Origin: Butyriboletus loyo
Taxonomy: Eukaryota > Basidiomycota > Agaricomycetes > Boletales > Boletaceae
Length of the DNA: 64,000 nt
Reading direction: 5' to 3'
Assembly (NCBI GenBank): GCA_038093515.1
Contig: JBBPSI010000137.1
Location: forward strand, 1-64,000
The first letter of the stretch is position 1, and each line of letters opens with the position of its first letter. The position numbers were made by a program, and so were the translations under genes. The notes below the pieces were generated by a model. That model worked only from the letters and a program-made list of their open reading frames with translations. It did no database searches and was not told the DNA's origin. Below are positions 22,374 through 34,539 of the stretch, piece by piece.

Positions 22374-23340
22374 TCAACCTTGCCAGAGCCTCGTCACTGG
22401 TCGGTCAGCGTTGCCTAGCACTGGTACGACGGTGTTCCAGATGTCGTCTGCGACTTTATCCGGACCCTGACCTGCATCTATAACGACCCACCGGTCGCCC
22501 ATCTCTTTCCCAATCTTTTCAAAGACCTGCTTAACCCTCGTCTGTACCTCTTCTTTTTCATACCTTTCCTCACCATATCCACCTCGTTGCATGGCAATCT
22601 CTGGTTTGACGTCGAGGAACAGCGTAAGATCGGGTGCAGGAAGACCGATCTCGGGGGCTTTGCACCACTCATATGTAAGATTGAGATGGGGACTTTTCTG
22701 AGCCGAGAACGCGATGCCCGAGAAGGCGTAACGATCTGCGATGACCGTCGTCCCTGACGTGAGATGTGCTTGGATGGTCGGGCTATTGGTGGTGGAGGGA
22801 GTCAGGAGAATCATCGAGAAGGGGGAGGGGATTAGGGGATTAGAAAGAGAGAATGGACGGACGCAAGTTCCCATCTGTTAGCGGAGAAGAGGAGATGAAT
22901 GGCGTGGTCGTCGAGCTCGGATTCGGAACGCAGATAGGCGTCGATCATCTTTCCGATCGCTGTCGTCCGGTCTGGTTGTGCGCGCACATCGCGCGGATGT
23001 GTGATCCGTCGTGTACAATCACGATCGGCGACCGCGATACGACCATTGTCGTCGGAGGTAGACGGGGGGAAGGAGGGCGGGATGAGGAGCAGAAACAAAA
23101 TCACAGGGCGTTAGAACCACTGTCAAAGAAACGTGGCACGGAAAAAGAAGAGCCAAAGAGGAGGGGGGGACTCTAACCAGGGAATTTGATGAGCACGGCT
23201 TTGGGAGGGGATCCTGAGTTTGTCGTGACGGTGGTGGCTGCGGATTGGATGCGGTCAAAGAGACGCGCGGATTGCGTGCTTTTTCCGGACCTGTCCAGTC
23301 CTTCGATGACGATGAATGCGCCGCGGGCAGTGGGGGACAT
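22374..23340 (-). CDS. CDC8: thymidylate kinase (dTMP kinase)
   Basis: Three exons (23340-23178, 22971-22863, 22782-22374) give 226 residues, normal for the family. The enzyme phosphorylates dTMP to dTDP with ATP. The P-loop is GLDRSGKST (residues 14-22, Lys20). The thymidine-binding [16 protein letters not shown] is restored exactly across intron 1, and SANRWEL and [12 protein letters not shown] across intron 2. A LID segment with GGYGEERYE follows. Intron 1 is unusually long for this window at 206 bases. The start is the ATG of [14 protein letters not shown], directly before the first strand of the fold. UBC6 converges on it from the left. Confidence 0.95.
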
Positions 23341-23874
23341 GTGCGGTCGAGTCGTGAGGTGAGGTGAGGTGAAGTGGTCAACCACTGGTAAGATGGGGTC
23401 AGCAATCTCTGAACATTCAAAGAACATAGAACGGATAAACTCGTCCAATGTACCGTGAACTTCATGATCGTCAACCCTGATCCGATACTACTTATGATAC
23501 TTGGAACGTTACTCCTCAGATGCCTTGCCGAAAAAAAATCAGATAAAACAAAGTACCCCCAAAATGCTCCCCATTGGTCCTTTCGGACACACAGCACATA
23601 GGGTACCCAAGGAAACAATCGACTACATCTCATCTTGCTCCTTGTTTTATCAACAACCGTTGAGGTAGGTAAACCTCCTGTATAGGGTCGTCGTCGTCGT
23701 CGTCCTGATACAGCCGTCGTACATGCTCTCGCGTGACTGTCAGCCTGCTGACTAAGTGCCCCTCGCCTGTCCTTCGGTCCGCAGACCCTCTCGCTCTCCC
23801 CCTACTTCACCGTCCTACTTCACTCCAGGGACAACCTCAGTGAAGAAGGATAGGACGGCGATGACAACGAAGAA
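23341..23874. other. CDC8 upstream region
   Basis: Contains the CDC8 promoter and a six-unit GTC microsatellite at 23687-23704; no gene seen. Confidence 0.5.
23687..23704. repeat. (GTC)6 microsatellite
   Basis: Eighteen bases of perfect GTC repeats lie in non-coding sequence upstream of CDC8. Confidence 0.8.
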
Positions 23875-24291
23875 ATGCTCCATGGATCCCGTCATCTAGG
23901 TTCTAGGAAGCTAATTGGGCTCCCGCTCTTAGAACAGAACGAGATGATCAAGAAAGATAAATCACTCGATATCCTGTCACGAGCTAGGATGCACCGTCGC
24001 AAGCAGCATTCGCTGTTTGATAAGCAAGGCACCTCGCACATAACTCCACAACGCGCAATGGCGGACGCCTTTCCAATTGTCGGTGCTGTAGACTCCTCCA
24101 GTGTGGCCACGTTCAAGGAAAGTGACCACGACCCACCAGGAGGAACGAGCGCTATGACAGAGACGCTCGAAGAGCGAAAAATGACGAATACCATCCCCAA
24201 TGCGAAGAAAAACGTCCTAGAGACCAAAAATGATCAGATCCTCGCAGAAGATGGGTCAAATGAATACGCATCCCACACGAACAGCGAATAA
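23875..24291 (+). CDS. hypothetical protein, uncertain
   Basis: An ATG-initiated frame of 138 residues is rich in Lys, Glu, Ser and Thr, with no domain, signal peptide or membrane segment. It might be real because its length and polar composition are unlike most frames nearby, but the reverse strand is also open for 111 codons. I do not recognise it and would not assign a function. Confidence 0.25.
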   Translation: MLHGSRHLGSRKLIGLPLLEQNEMIKKDKSLDILSRARMHRRKQHSLFDKQGTSHITPQRAMADAFPIVGAVDSSSVATFKESDHDPPGGTSAMTETLEERKMTNTIPNAKKNVLETKNDQILAEDGSNEYASHTNSE

Positions 24292-25170
24292 GGTACGATT
24301 TGCATGGTGGCAACTGCTTCCAAACCCAGTATAAATTGACACTTGCATATCATTGGATACGTAAGCCTTCAGCAAAAGTGCTCCAGAGGATCTTCAATAA
24401 AGCTCAAAGTTGACCCGCGGTGCACCAAACGGATTCTCCTTCCTGACCGTAGAGCTTTTCCAAGAGCAAGACAATTACCAATCCAACAACGCGGGTTGAT
24501 GAAAGTATCAACTGTGATTGCCGCTTGTTGTTGCAAAGTATTCGTGGTTTGGCTACCGGTCCTAGGAAACCGACATTCGCAACTATCATGACTGCTACGG
24601 TAATCTCGATGGCGTCGAATGATCGCCCACGTGAACGGTGAAGCCACTCCACGGGTCAGAGGCTTCTTCATAAGGTCATTCCGCCAAGCGAAATTGACCC
24701 TCAATCCCTGAAAATGAACAGATGCCTGCTCAGAACAAAACGACAGGGACGTCCTGCCGCCGTTATCGGGCTCTCGTCCGAGCACTAATTTGACCATAGG
24801 GATTTACCGGCAGTGGTCTATAAGAGAATGACAGATATGAACAGGCAACAAATCAAGCACTATGTACCCTCACTATCGGGATTACTATCTCGCGAAGATC
24901 GTGATCAATCAGTGACTCGACGTTCAAGCGCAAGCGCTCAGATTTACGCGTTCACGAGGAGACGAGTGGTGACGACGCCATCGAGCTACTATAGCTGCTG
25001 GTGATGGCGGATAGTCGAAGTTTCGGCGCGGACGCGATTTGATTCATGTGTTTAATTTTAAAATCAATTCTTGCCATTTGCTCATGTTCGGCCCACGCGG
25101 ACCGTTCGGTCGGGGTTTTGTTTAAAACTCCGGTTAGGCATACCTCCGGGTGACCGTCTACTTCAAGGTC
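24292..25170. other. no recognised gene
   Basis: About 0.9 kb. The minus strand around 24404-24652 can be read as a hydrophobic stretch (ITVAVMIVANVGFLGPVA), which may be a decayed membrane protein, but I cannot extend it into a gene. Confidence 0.4.
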
Positions 25171-26100
25171 ATGTCTTTGCTACTGTCCCATCACTCCGTC
25201 AATCGAGTGACTTTGTGTGCAAAGAACCATCCTTGTTTATTCTCGAGGAAAGGCTCCACCCACTCAAAGACGATATTTCAAACCTCGGGTTCCGCTCAGT
25301 TTCTTACCTCTGTAACGGACGTAAATTCAGTTCCACAATTCAATCGACTTCCAGAAGTGAGTTGAGACATTTGCCGTACGATGATCTTACTTCCCACTCA
25401 AAAAGGTCATTGTGACCGGTAAGTAGGCACAATCCAGACTGCCAACTTGATAGACAAACTTCTGCTAGGTAGAGCGAACGTAGGGAAATCGACATTGCTC
25501 AATGCTGTTCTCGGGCGCAAAGATCTGCTTTTTACAAGCAAGAGAGCTGTTGGTATTTTTTTTTCTGCTTTCGTAATGTGGTTCAGCTTTCGTTCTTTGC
25601 AGGGTCGCACCCAAACTCTGAACTTCTTCAGATTTGGCCCTTGCCCCGGTAAGCTGGTCGTTGTCGATTCCCCTGGATACGGTTCACGAGGTCGCTCGGA
25701 ATGGGGTGCTGTATTCAATCACTATGTTACAAATCGCGAGGAGTGAGCGTCGATATATTTTGTAGACTTCTTATTGACTCCGCGATATTCTAGGCTACGG
25801 CGGATATACATCTTGTTTTCCGCAGCTCATGGCTTAAGATCCACTGATACCGCCATGCTAGCTGGATTGGACACTCGGGTTCAACAGTCTGGTGGAACAA
25901 AGTTCACGTTACAAGCGATAATCACGAAAGCTGACCAGCTCGGGGACTTGGGCAGGGAACATATAGACCATATGAAGAATACCATATTTCAAGTTGCGCC
26001 AACATGTCTACCGCCGATCATCACCGCTTGCCCCCCAAAGGGCTCGAAGTTTGGTATCGAGTTGGTTCGTAAATCGATTACTGAATGTTGCGGTCTATGA
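25171..26100 (+). CDS. EngB-type GTP-binding protein, probably mitochondrial
   Basis: Five exons (25171-25356, 25406-25418, 25469-25548, 25603-25742, 25794-26100) give 241 residues. The GTPase motifs are G1 GRANVGKST (Lys73), RTQTLNFF (G2 region), G3 DSPGYG and G4 TKAD, the pattern of the TrmE-Era-EngA-YihA family, subgroup YihA/EngB. Bacterial EngB helps assemble the large ribosomal subunit, and eukaryotic versions act in organelles. The N-terminus (MSLLLSHHSVNRVTLCAKNH) is basic and hydroxylated with no acidic residues, which fits a mitochondrial presequence; that is inference. The second exon is only 13 bases (GTC ATT GTG ACC G) and is needed to join LPE to the P-loop. Confidence 0.88.
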
Positions 26101-27774
26101 TCACGTCGTCCTGTGTTGTATCAGCAAAACCTTGTCAGCATAGTTCTGCTAGGCCGTATATGCTTTTGCCGACGCTCGTCGCACCTCGTCATGGTCCTTT
26201 CGTGACATCAGCAGAAGCCATTTTCCCATAACAACCCTGACGCACCGTGAGTTCAGTGATGTATTCAACCATTTTCGACTACCCGGTTTCCACCAATCTC
26301 CACGGGGCAGCGCGTGATATATTATCAAACACAAATCTTCTGGCTTCCTTCGTATCCAATACGCCATGAATGGAAATCGCACCCCCTTCAGCCTCGATGT
26401 AGAGCCGTCACTCTCCGACCAGATTCAACGGCATGCTTAGATTGTGCGGATGAGTCTGCAACCTTCCTTGTGCGACCACGCGCTGGAGTATCGCTGACCG
26501 TCTTGACGCAAAGGAAAATGCGGACACTGCGGACATTCCTGCCTTCCAACGTGCCGGCATGCACGCATCTAGTTCACCGTCTGGATGTGATTTAGGGCAC
26601 ATTATGAACGCTGATCAAATTCCCTATCCCTTTGCGACATATTGCCTTTCACGAATCTGCGCCCTTCAAGGATCCAGATCGTATCTCAGATATGTATCTG
26701 GGTAGGACCAACCACCGCCCTCACTCCACCTTTAACCAACTCCAACCCCAAGCACGAGTTTCATCTTCACGCTGCCAGCGCACTCCTGATGACTATAATT
26801 CAAAGCTTCGCTAACTGTGCGAGATACCTCTGTTCGTTGGCCGTTTTTTTATTCTCGTTTGACGACTTTTTCTCGGCTTCGGAGCCACCTTACAATCATT
26901 TACGCCAAGCCGACACGGATCCCACTACTAAGCAAAGCCGTCCTGGATATACTGTCATTCTCCCTATCTTGTCTGGATTGGTGATGCCAGTGCACCTCAC
27001 TTCCTACCAGGGCGAATACCTGGCAAAAGTCCCAAATCCATTGGACGACCTGTAAGTCCACGACAAACGCTGGGCGGATAGCTGAGCTCTCACGTGCATC
27101 ATGTTTATGGAGGACTTGTTTGAGGCGTCACAAAGACGAACAGACGGCGTGATTTGTTTTATTTATTTATTTTTGGGGACGTCGATGTCAAGGTCGAGGG
27201 TATGTATGTTCTGTCGTCGCTCGAGGACATTGGGGCACGCTGGTGATCCCTGTTCTTTGACACCCTCAGCTTTGTGGTCGTGTTCACCCGCAATCTACGA
27301 TGGGATGGCATTCCCGTCTCGCGATATCTGGGGAACGATCGGATGGCGCCGTTTCGTTTCATCGTTGCACATGTATCTCTAGCTATGCCTACGCTTCCCG
27401 TTTACACGAAGAAGTCGTGCACGGCCCTGACATGCTCGGTTCTGCTTCCAGTGCGTCGCGCATTATCGTTCGCATCTGACTCGATCGTACGTCCCGAAGC
27501 TTAAGACGAGTTCGGTATGACAGGGCTCGCGAAACACGCTAGACCTTTTCACACGTTACATCCGTCGATATCGCCGACAGGGTAGGCTGACCCTGTTGCA
27601 CATGAGAAAAAGCCTATTGCAGCGCGCCGAAGAACTGTCTCAACGTGCAACCCTGCCAGTGGCACTCCAATGTTAGGACGAAAAATAACTAATATTACAG
27701 TACGAAAAAACGTAACGATGCTGTCGAAGTATCACGACTCTACGCCAAGACGGAGCCGACATCGTTTCGACCAT
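26101..27774. other. no recognised gene
   Basis: About 1.7 kb between EngB and the pirin gene. The plus strand around 26900-27053 contains LPILSGLVMPVHLTSYQGEY followed by a GTAAGT donor, which could be an exon of an unidentified gene. I cannot connect it to others. Confidence 0.4.
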
Positions 27775-28771
27775 TCACTCCAGATCAAAGAGCAAAACCT
27801 CCGCAATTCCCTGTCCATCGTTTTCGAGTCTAAGCTCGGCACCTGGCTCGTACGATAAATATGCCCCGTCTCCTTCCCGCAATTCAACCTGTGGTCCGTC
27901 AGCCTGAGCGCCAATTCTCAGAGTAACCCCTTTCGCTGGCCCTGGATTGTACCCGGATTTTTGGATCACGTGAATATATCCCTTCTTCGTCCCACTGTTT
28001 CCGACTGGTACATGGACGAGCGAGACGCCTGGGTTGATCAGTGAGGCATACATCCGAAGTTCCGAACGGATCGGCGCGGGCCCGCTGTCTTCCCTGCGAG
28101 CAGAAACCCCCGCAGAATTGTCGGGGGCGACAACAAGAACGAAACGGTTCTTCTTCTCTTCGTCCGTAAAGTGTCTACACGCGACAGATCAGGTTCGGGA
28201 CATGCCCCGAGAAAGAAGTGGGGAAAGCGAGACATACCTGGTGAAATAGGCAGGCTTGCCTCTACCTTGCCCGGAACGAGGCGACGCCCATATCTGGCAA
28301 AAATGAACTTCTTTCTCTCCGTATGCCTTCTCGGAATGTGAGATTCCTGATCCGGTAGAGGTCATCTGGAGTGCACCACGGGAGAGGACCTCTGTGTTGT
28401 CCATGGAGTCTTGACTACCCGAAAACGTCGATGATTTGCTACGTGGTAGAGATGCGAGAGATGCTTACTGCTCGAGGCTACCATCGATGACATAGGAGAA
28501 TATTTCATAATGCTGGTGACTGTGCGTGCCAAACCCTGTGTGGGCGGCGACGCGATCCTCGTTGAGGACACGGAGAGAACTGAAGGACTCGTGGCCAGAG
28601 TCACGATAACTGGGGGTTTGATACTCAGTTTGGGAAACGACACAAGAATGATATGTGTTGCACGAGCCTGGCGAAAGAGAACGTATGGAAGGTCTTCAAC
28701 CAGCCATGGTCTGCATGACCTCGCTCGTCGCTGCGACGCGGGATGATCCGAACGGCCTTTCCCTGGCTCAT
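27775..28771 (-). CDS. pirin family protein
   Basis: Four exons (28771-28664, 28623-28469, 28414-28238, 28174-27775) give 279 residues, the usual pirin length. Pirins are bicupin proteins with one iron in the N-terminal cupin; some act as quercetinases, others as nuclear cofactors. The iron ligands are visible: His70 and His72 in GFGTHSHQHYE, and His114 and Glu116 in GISHSE. The conserved SLRVLNEDRVA and VHFCQIW segments are present, and the second cupin lies in exon 4. The first intron (28624-28663) is short at 40 bases and the residues at its junction are less certain. No signal peptide is seen, so it should be cytosolic or nuclear. Confidence 0.9.
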
Positions 28772-30084
28772 TATCGTGGTTGCTGAACAAGCTGATCGTA
28801 TAAAGGGGTATGGTTTGTAGAGCAGATTAGGGCTGTGCACGAGGTTGGCGCGGATGCACCTAGATGTCACTACGCTGGTTGGGAAGGAAATGGTGTCACG
28901 ATAGGCTCTGGGAGCGAACGTCGTTGGCTTTTAAATCCTTCATGTGGGACCGACACCTGTCGCCGAGGCTTAGTGGAGGCTTACGAGGCTGATTAGAGGA
29001 GGTTTACCTTTCAGAGTGGTATGCACCCACGCGTTCCCACGAAATTGCTAATCGGTGTCACTGCCTTGGTCATGCAGCTGAGTCCTGACCGCACAAGCAG
29101 ACGCAGATCTCATTGTACTGACGAAGACTCGAGTCCTTATCTTGGCGGTGGAGATGTGGCCTATGTTCAACTTCATCACGAGAGACGTGTCGTGCCAATA
29201 CCAATATCGATCCGTCTCCTATCCGATTTTGCACGATCCTCGGAAATGAATGGATCGAGGTTGTAAGCAGCCACCTGCTCAAAGAGGTCGGGTCATGCTC
29301 AGGTGCTGTGCTTTTCACCCCCTCTAGGAAGTCAGTTGGTTCCTGCTTCGTGCCCCTTCTACCAAGTTCGATGCTTCACCTACTCGATGGAATTTGTCAG
29401 AATGTGACGTTCGGGCCGTGTCGAGAGTTTTGTGATCGTCATGTCTTCAACGACACACATACAACCTCGAGGTGGGCTGCTGATATGTATACTGGTGCGA
29501 CAGGATTTCTTTCACCAGCAGAGTCCCTGCATCACATCTTCAACTCCCAAGCACATATTTTCACCTACACATGTCGGATCACAACAAACAAATCTGAAAA
29601 CACAAGAAAACCAGTCTTTTTCTCCTAGTCCTTCAAGCCTCTCTGCAATGATATATGGACTCTGGACGAGTGAACCCATCTACTCAGATTTTTAGCGGTC
29701 GAGTGCCAGTCTGTAACTTTTAGTCGCGATAGTGCGTACATGGACCTGAAAGAAATCGTTCCTCATCGCAATGAATTACGAGGCACATTGGCGGGAATTT
29801 GGTACCTTTAATTATGGCTACATTGCATATATGCTACCATGGTAATGCTGTACAACAAATCAAGCGCGTGGCCCATACCCACTGTTCATGCCCTTCCAGG
29901 CAATCGATCCGAGGCTGTGAGAATTCTAGCGGTCGGCGGTCTGACGAAAGAAGGCCGGGATGTTTTACATTGGAAAAACGAAAAGCTACTCGCCCTTAGC
30001 GCGGGCTCACGAAGAGAGAATACCCGTGATGCACTCTCCCGTCAACGTCATTGCCGTCAATGAACCCTATGGACATGTGTATGC
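28772..30084. other. no recognised gene
   Basis: 1.3 kb upstream of the pirin gene. Open frames are short, overlapping and unrecognisable. Confidence 0.45.
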
Positions 30085-31300
30085 TAGGGAGGTGCACTCG
30101 TGGATTCAGGCTTGGGTGGATATAGATACCGCCGCAGAAACAGATATATGGACTCCCATAGGAACACGTCCATGCAATACAATCCACGACTTCCATTGAT
30201 GTCGTGTGCTTTGAACCTTAAAAATACGTTGACTCCACCGGAAAGGTAATTGACATCTATCCAAAGCCAAGAATCTCGGCAACTTGTCCGCGATGCACAA
30301 AGAATATGCAATCGTATACAGTTCGTTCCCACCCCGCAATACCAACGCACGGACTTGAAAGCACCCACGGATCTTGTGTGGTATCGATGTTACCGCGAGA
30401 ACGTAGCGAACGATACTCGCATCCATTTCCCATGGAGTTGATGAGCAGCTCCATTTGTAGCTAAACCCCTGTGATTGGGCCAACGAAATCTATTTCGAGA
30501 AACGGCGGATGACTGAGCAGAACAAGGGCCTGCTTTGAATTGCCTCAACACTCGTCCCAGTGGGGCTGGTTGTGGGGTGGGGGAAGCGCCACCGAATGCG
30601 CGAACCAGGATCCCGAGCGATCGGAAAACGAGTTGGTGTATCTAGGCGCGCCGCGCGAGTACCCACTGGACGAATCCCGTGATTATAAGGCTCCGACGGA
30701 AACCAATCAGGACTGGAGTGCATCCGTTGGACGTGTCACCTGTGAGCATGCTAGCGTACTTGGATCGAGGTCACTTGGGGGCTCCTTGAATAGCTCGGTC
30801 CCGACCTTCGTGCACTGTACGGATAATTTAAGCTTGACCTCTCCAAATCAACTCATTTCACGAACGTTCGCTGTACAGGAATCATCTGACCGTGACGGGC
30901 CTGTCAGTGGAGAGAAAACATATGCACACCCGTCTCGTTGTCGTGTTTGGTGGGACGATGTCGAATCCGCCTTCTCATCATGGAAGAGAGCGCCATGCAT
31001 GGATTAATCGACATCCAGGCACGTCTATTGCCAAAACATCCAAACCCGTAAGAGTGCGCTGGGTGTCCCGATTGGGGTACTAACCTCGAAGCTAACTTCT
31101 TCTCAGCACGGACTATCGCGGGTGATCTTGGCGTAAACGTTCTTTTCGATGACGCCATGATTGCGTAGAACCAGCCACTGCGCAGCAAAGCACATGTTTG
31201 AATGTTGGCAAGTGATGATAGGCTGTTGCAATTGCCACTGTCTGCGTGTTCAGAGTTGACCGTATCACCGCAGAATCGAGAGATCACTTGTTCGTGATGA
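30085..31300 (+). repeat. diverged dispersed repeat, copy A
   Basis: This segment matches, in inverted orientation and at roughly 75-80% identity, the segment 45480-46790. A perfect 20-base anchor is GGAACACGTCCATGCAATAC at 30161-30180, whose reverse complement is at 46687-46706. Matching continues through a GC-rich block (30540-30740), a block at 30760-30990 and an intron-like GTAAGAGTGCG...TTCTCAG unit (about 31050-31107) that is present in both copies. Reading frames are broken in both, with only short shared peptides such as FGGTM. It looks like two old copies of a once protein-coding mobile or duplicated element. No terminal repeats or target-site duplications are evident. Confidence 0.7.
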
Positions 31301-34300
31301 GAATGATGTGATGCGCCTTCAGCTCGAACGTGACAAACCCATCTGTCGGGACAACTCATCCAACAATGTCTACGCACAGAGTCAAGGGTGGCTGACTCGC
31401 ATCCCATGTCGACCAGCCTTGTGTCCGACATCGTCACTCGCCGCACTTCATCCGCAAAAACGCGACACAAAATAACGTGCAAGCGTCTCATACGCCTGGC
31501 CTTTCTTCGAATGTTTTCCTAGTCTCTTGTGCAATTGCGGGTAAGAGTTTCGAGTTCCAACGTCCCACGGACAGGATGAGGTCCAACGATCGTGTACGCC
31601 GTTGGATGATTGAACACGGGACCTACGATTCTGCCACGAGCATCATGTGGCACGGGGCAGTCATAGTTGTTCAATTTTTCGCATCCGAGTTGGGGAGCAT
31701 GCATAGCGAAAGCGTTTTGGAACTCAAAGTTCGCCCAGGGAAGGGCGATACGTTCAGTTCTGAGAACCTGAGTGCACTTGTCATGCCGAGATCGCGTTCG
31801 AGTGATTGTATAAGGAAGTGCTGGCACGAGAGAGGTCGACATGAATGGAACCGGACGGCCGGACATTACACAAGTTATTCTACACACAATTTGCCACTTA
31901 CATTCGACCTGGGGATAGATATAATACTCGGCGGTAAAACAAAACACTTCGTAAAACATGTTTCGTCGGTCCGCTCGCCCGATTTTCGTGACCAGACCTC
32001 GTCAATACTAGAGAGGCGACCGTGACGCGTGACAGCTGTCGTTTTAACCGTTATCCCCAACTAGGAAGTTGAATCCCGACCAACCGGGATTCGGTTGTGC
32101 GTACTCTATCTTGTGATCCATCTCCATCGCGACACTCAAAAGTTCTGACATTGTAGACTGCAGGCTGTACACTCGAGAGCACAGATTGATGGTCATGGGT
32201 GCAGACTGTATCGCGTTTGTGTGAGAGCGACACTTGCCGGGGCACCCAGCCGCCGATCACGAATTCGGAGGCCGGGGCGGACCGGAGATGGTCTTCTTTC
32301 CCTGCCCAGGGGTCGGTTTGATTGACAGGTAGCGAACAACGCGTTACTAAGAGCACCCCTCAGTAGGGTTACACGAATCGGCTGCTCACGCGAGTGGCGA
32401 CGATGACATTTCCACATTGACAACACACGCCGCACGGCATGTACCAGTAGGGTTCGTGCTTCCGCGTGAGCGTGACGTTGATCCACGTTTCCTTCCCTTC
32501 GACCGTACGCGAAATAACGAGAGAACATCGCGTACTCGATATGTCGGATCAAAATTCGCGACGGTCGTATTTTCCTACGTGAGACGACCGGTCTCCACGA
32601 TGGCACGAAGTGGGTCGTCTCGCCGCGTTTGGAGCAGCCCCTAGTCTAATGGGGACAAGACTGCGGACAGTTCGCTTACGCCTTCAAAGTTGCGGCGCCA
32701 TACCATTACCTCGGCTCGGAGCAGTCCATTCATTTGCGTCCCCCAAATTCGCAGAGATGTGATGGGCTGTGAGAGATGCCCACGTATGCACGCGTAGATG
32801 GGTAACCCGAATGTCGTTCCAGGCCCATCTAGAGCGGATCACGGGCAATTTTCATCTCTACGCGGGATAGTGCTTGGCAGCCGTGTTAGGTCACGATGAT
32901 ACCTTGTACGGGTCTAAATGAAAGCTCGCGGCAACTCTAAGGCCCCTCGAGAACGTCGGTAACAGGAACTGAGGTCGCTTGCAGTTGTTCCTCCAAGATG
33001 CGACATAACATCATGTGGCGTAGGTGGAATGACAGGCTGACTAGTCTGGTCCAGAATTTTGCTCTTGACCCGACCGGGTCAAAGGCATTCGCATGCATCG
33101 CTCATGTTGCCAGACCATGACATTTACATGAAGAGGTGCGAACTTGCGGGTTGTCTGCAAAGCTATCAGATAAACATGTCAGCACTCGGCGGAGACATCG
33201 TGGGCGAGGAAATCGGGAGAAATTAAAGTTTTCATTCTTGAGAATCGTTTCTACAGAAGCCACCCCCCCTCGTTGGTGTCCCACACCATGACAATCGACA
33301 AGCCTCGGAAGAGCGGGCGTTCCCTCCGACTCCGAGTTCAGCCTGTGATCGAACCAGGCACTTCAGTCTCAGGCCTAGTCGGATTCAATGTTGGACTAGC
33401 TCGACCGCAGTACTTAGCCTAGAACGCGCCGTTTCGAGTCAATAATGCCGAGCCGAACAACAGAGGAATAGCTTTCAACTGAAACGAAGAATAGCAGAGA
33501 CGAAACACAGGTACGGTACCAACTCCGCATCTGGATAGGCCACTCACAAAGTTTATTTCTCATCCAATTTTGGTTAGATGAATGGTTGGAGGGTGTCACC
33601 AAGCTGCAGACGATGATGTTATTCGTTCTCATGATTGCTTAGTGGCTCAAAACTCTAAGTATATGGGAGGGGTTTCGTAAACGATGGTGCGAAAAGAGCA
33701 GCGAGCGCGAGGCCCCACGTGCCAAGACACAGAAGCGGGCGACGGTCGTTCACTTGGTGAGCAACCGCTTGGTACCAACTTCAGTTCCAACTGGTCGGAT
33801 TAGGTGGCGTGGGCAAGATAGCCCCCCCAAGCTTGGCTGAGACCCGGGAAAGCACGTTTTGAGCCATGAGCCATGAGGATTCTGTCTAGTGACACGTGTA
33901 ATGTCAGGGGCGGATATTCGTATGTGCTCGTTGAGCGGTAGCACAGGACTCGCCGACAAGATTAGCCGACGGGAAATGTCCTGCGATAGGAACTTGAACA
34001 AAAGTGTGAGAATATCAAAGTCACTCAAACCCATGACGGGGAGATGTACGACTGTAGTGCTGATATGTCGGCAGGACAGAGAGTCATTCCGTGAGTTCTT
34101 ACGAACTTTGCACCCGAAATGTCCGCAGAAGCCAGATTAAACTCTACGAAGGGGGGGAGATACTCACAGGAGATCTCGTTGGGCGTCCCTCACGTGTGCC
34201 CTGTTATGTACAGCCTGCGACCGAGTGGGGGAAGAGTATCAGCGAGGCTGTCTGACAGCCACAGCTTAGGCGGTACTCTGGCCTCGTTGTCAGCCAGTGT

Positions 34301-34539
34301 GATTGATGGGTGCCAACCCCCGTCTTTCCATGTACGGAGATATACAGTATCGTGAATTTGGATAAGATGGTCCGAGACTTTTACCTAGGGCGAGCACGTA
34401 TTGGTGAAGCACTCGAAGTTGGAGATGGGAAGATGCCTTTGATTACGTAACCGAACGGCTGGTTCCCTCGACGTTGTGTACAACATTGTCCAAGCCCTTT
34501 TGGCGTTTGCAGAATTTTGGTTGAGCTGACAGACCGACC
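31301..34539. other. gene-poor interval
   Basis: 3.2 kb without a recognisable gene. The longest plus-strand frame (31477-32025) lacks an ATG at its start, has no domain and is open on the reverse strand too. Homology to copy B of the dispersed repeat may extend weakly to about 31450. Confidence 0.45.

Noticed and set aside
31477..32025. 182-codon plus-strand frame
   Set aside because: It starts at GTG rather than ATG, the reverse strand is open for 146 codons, and there is no domain or splice context.
33340..33410. T-arm-like GGTTCGATC on the minus strand
   Set aside because: The surrounding bases give no acceptor or anticodon stem of proper spacing (only about 63 bases fit).
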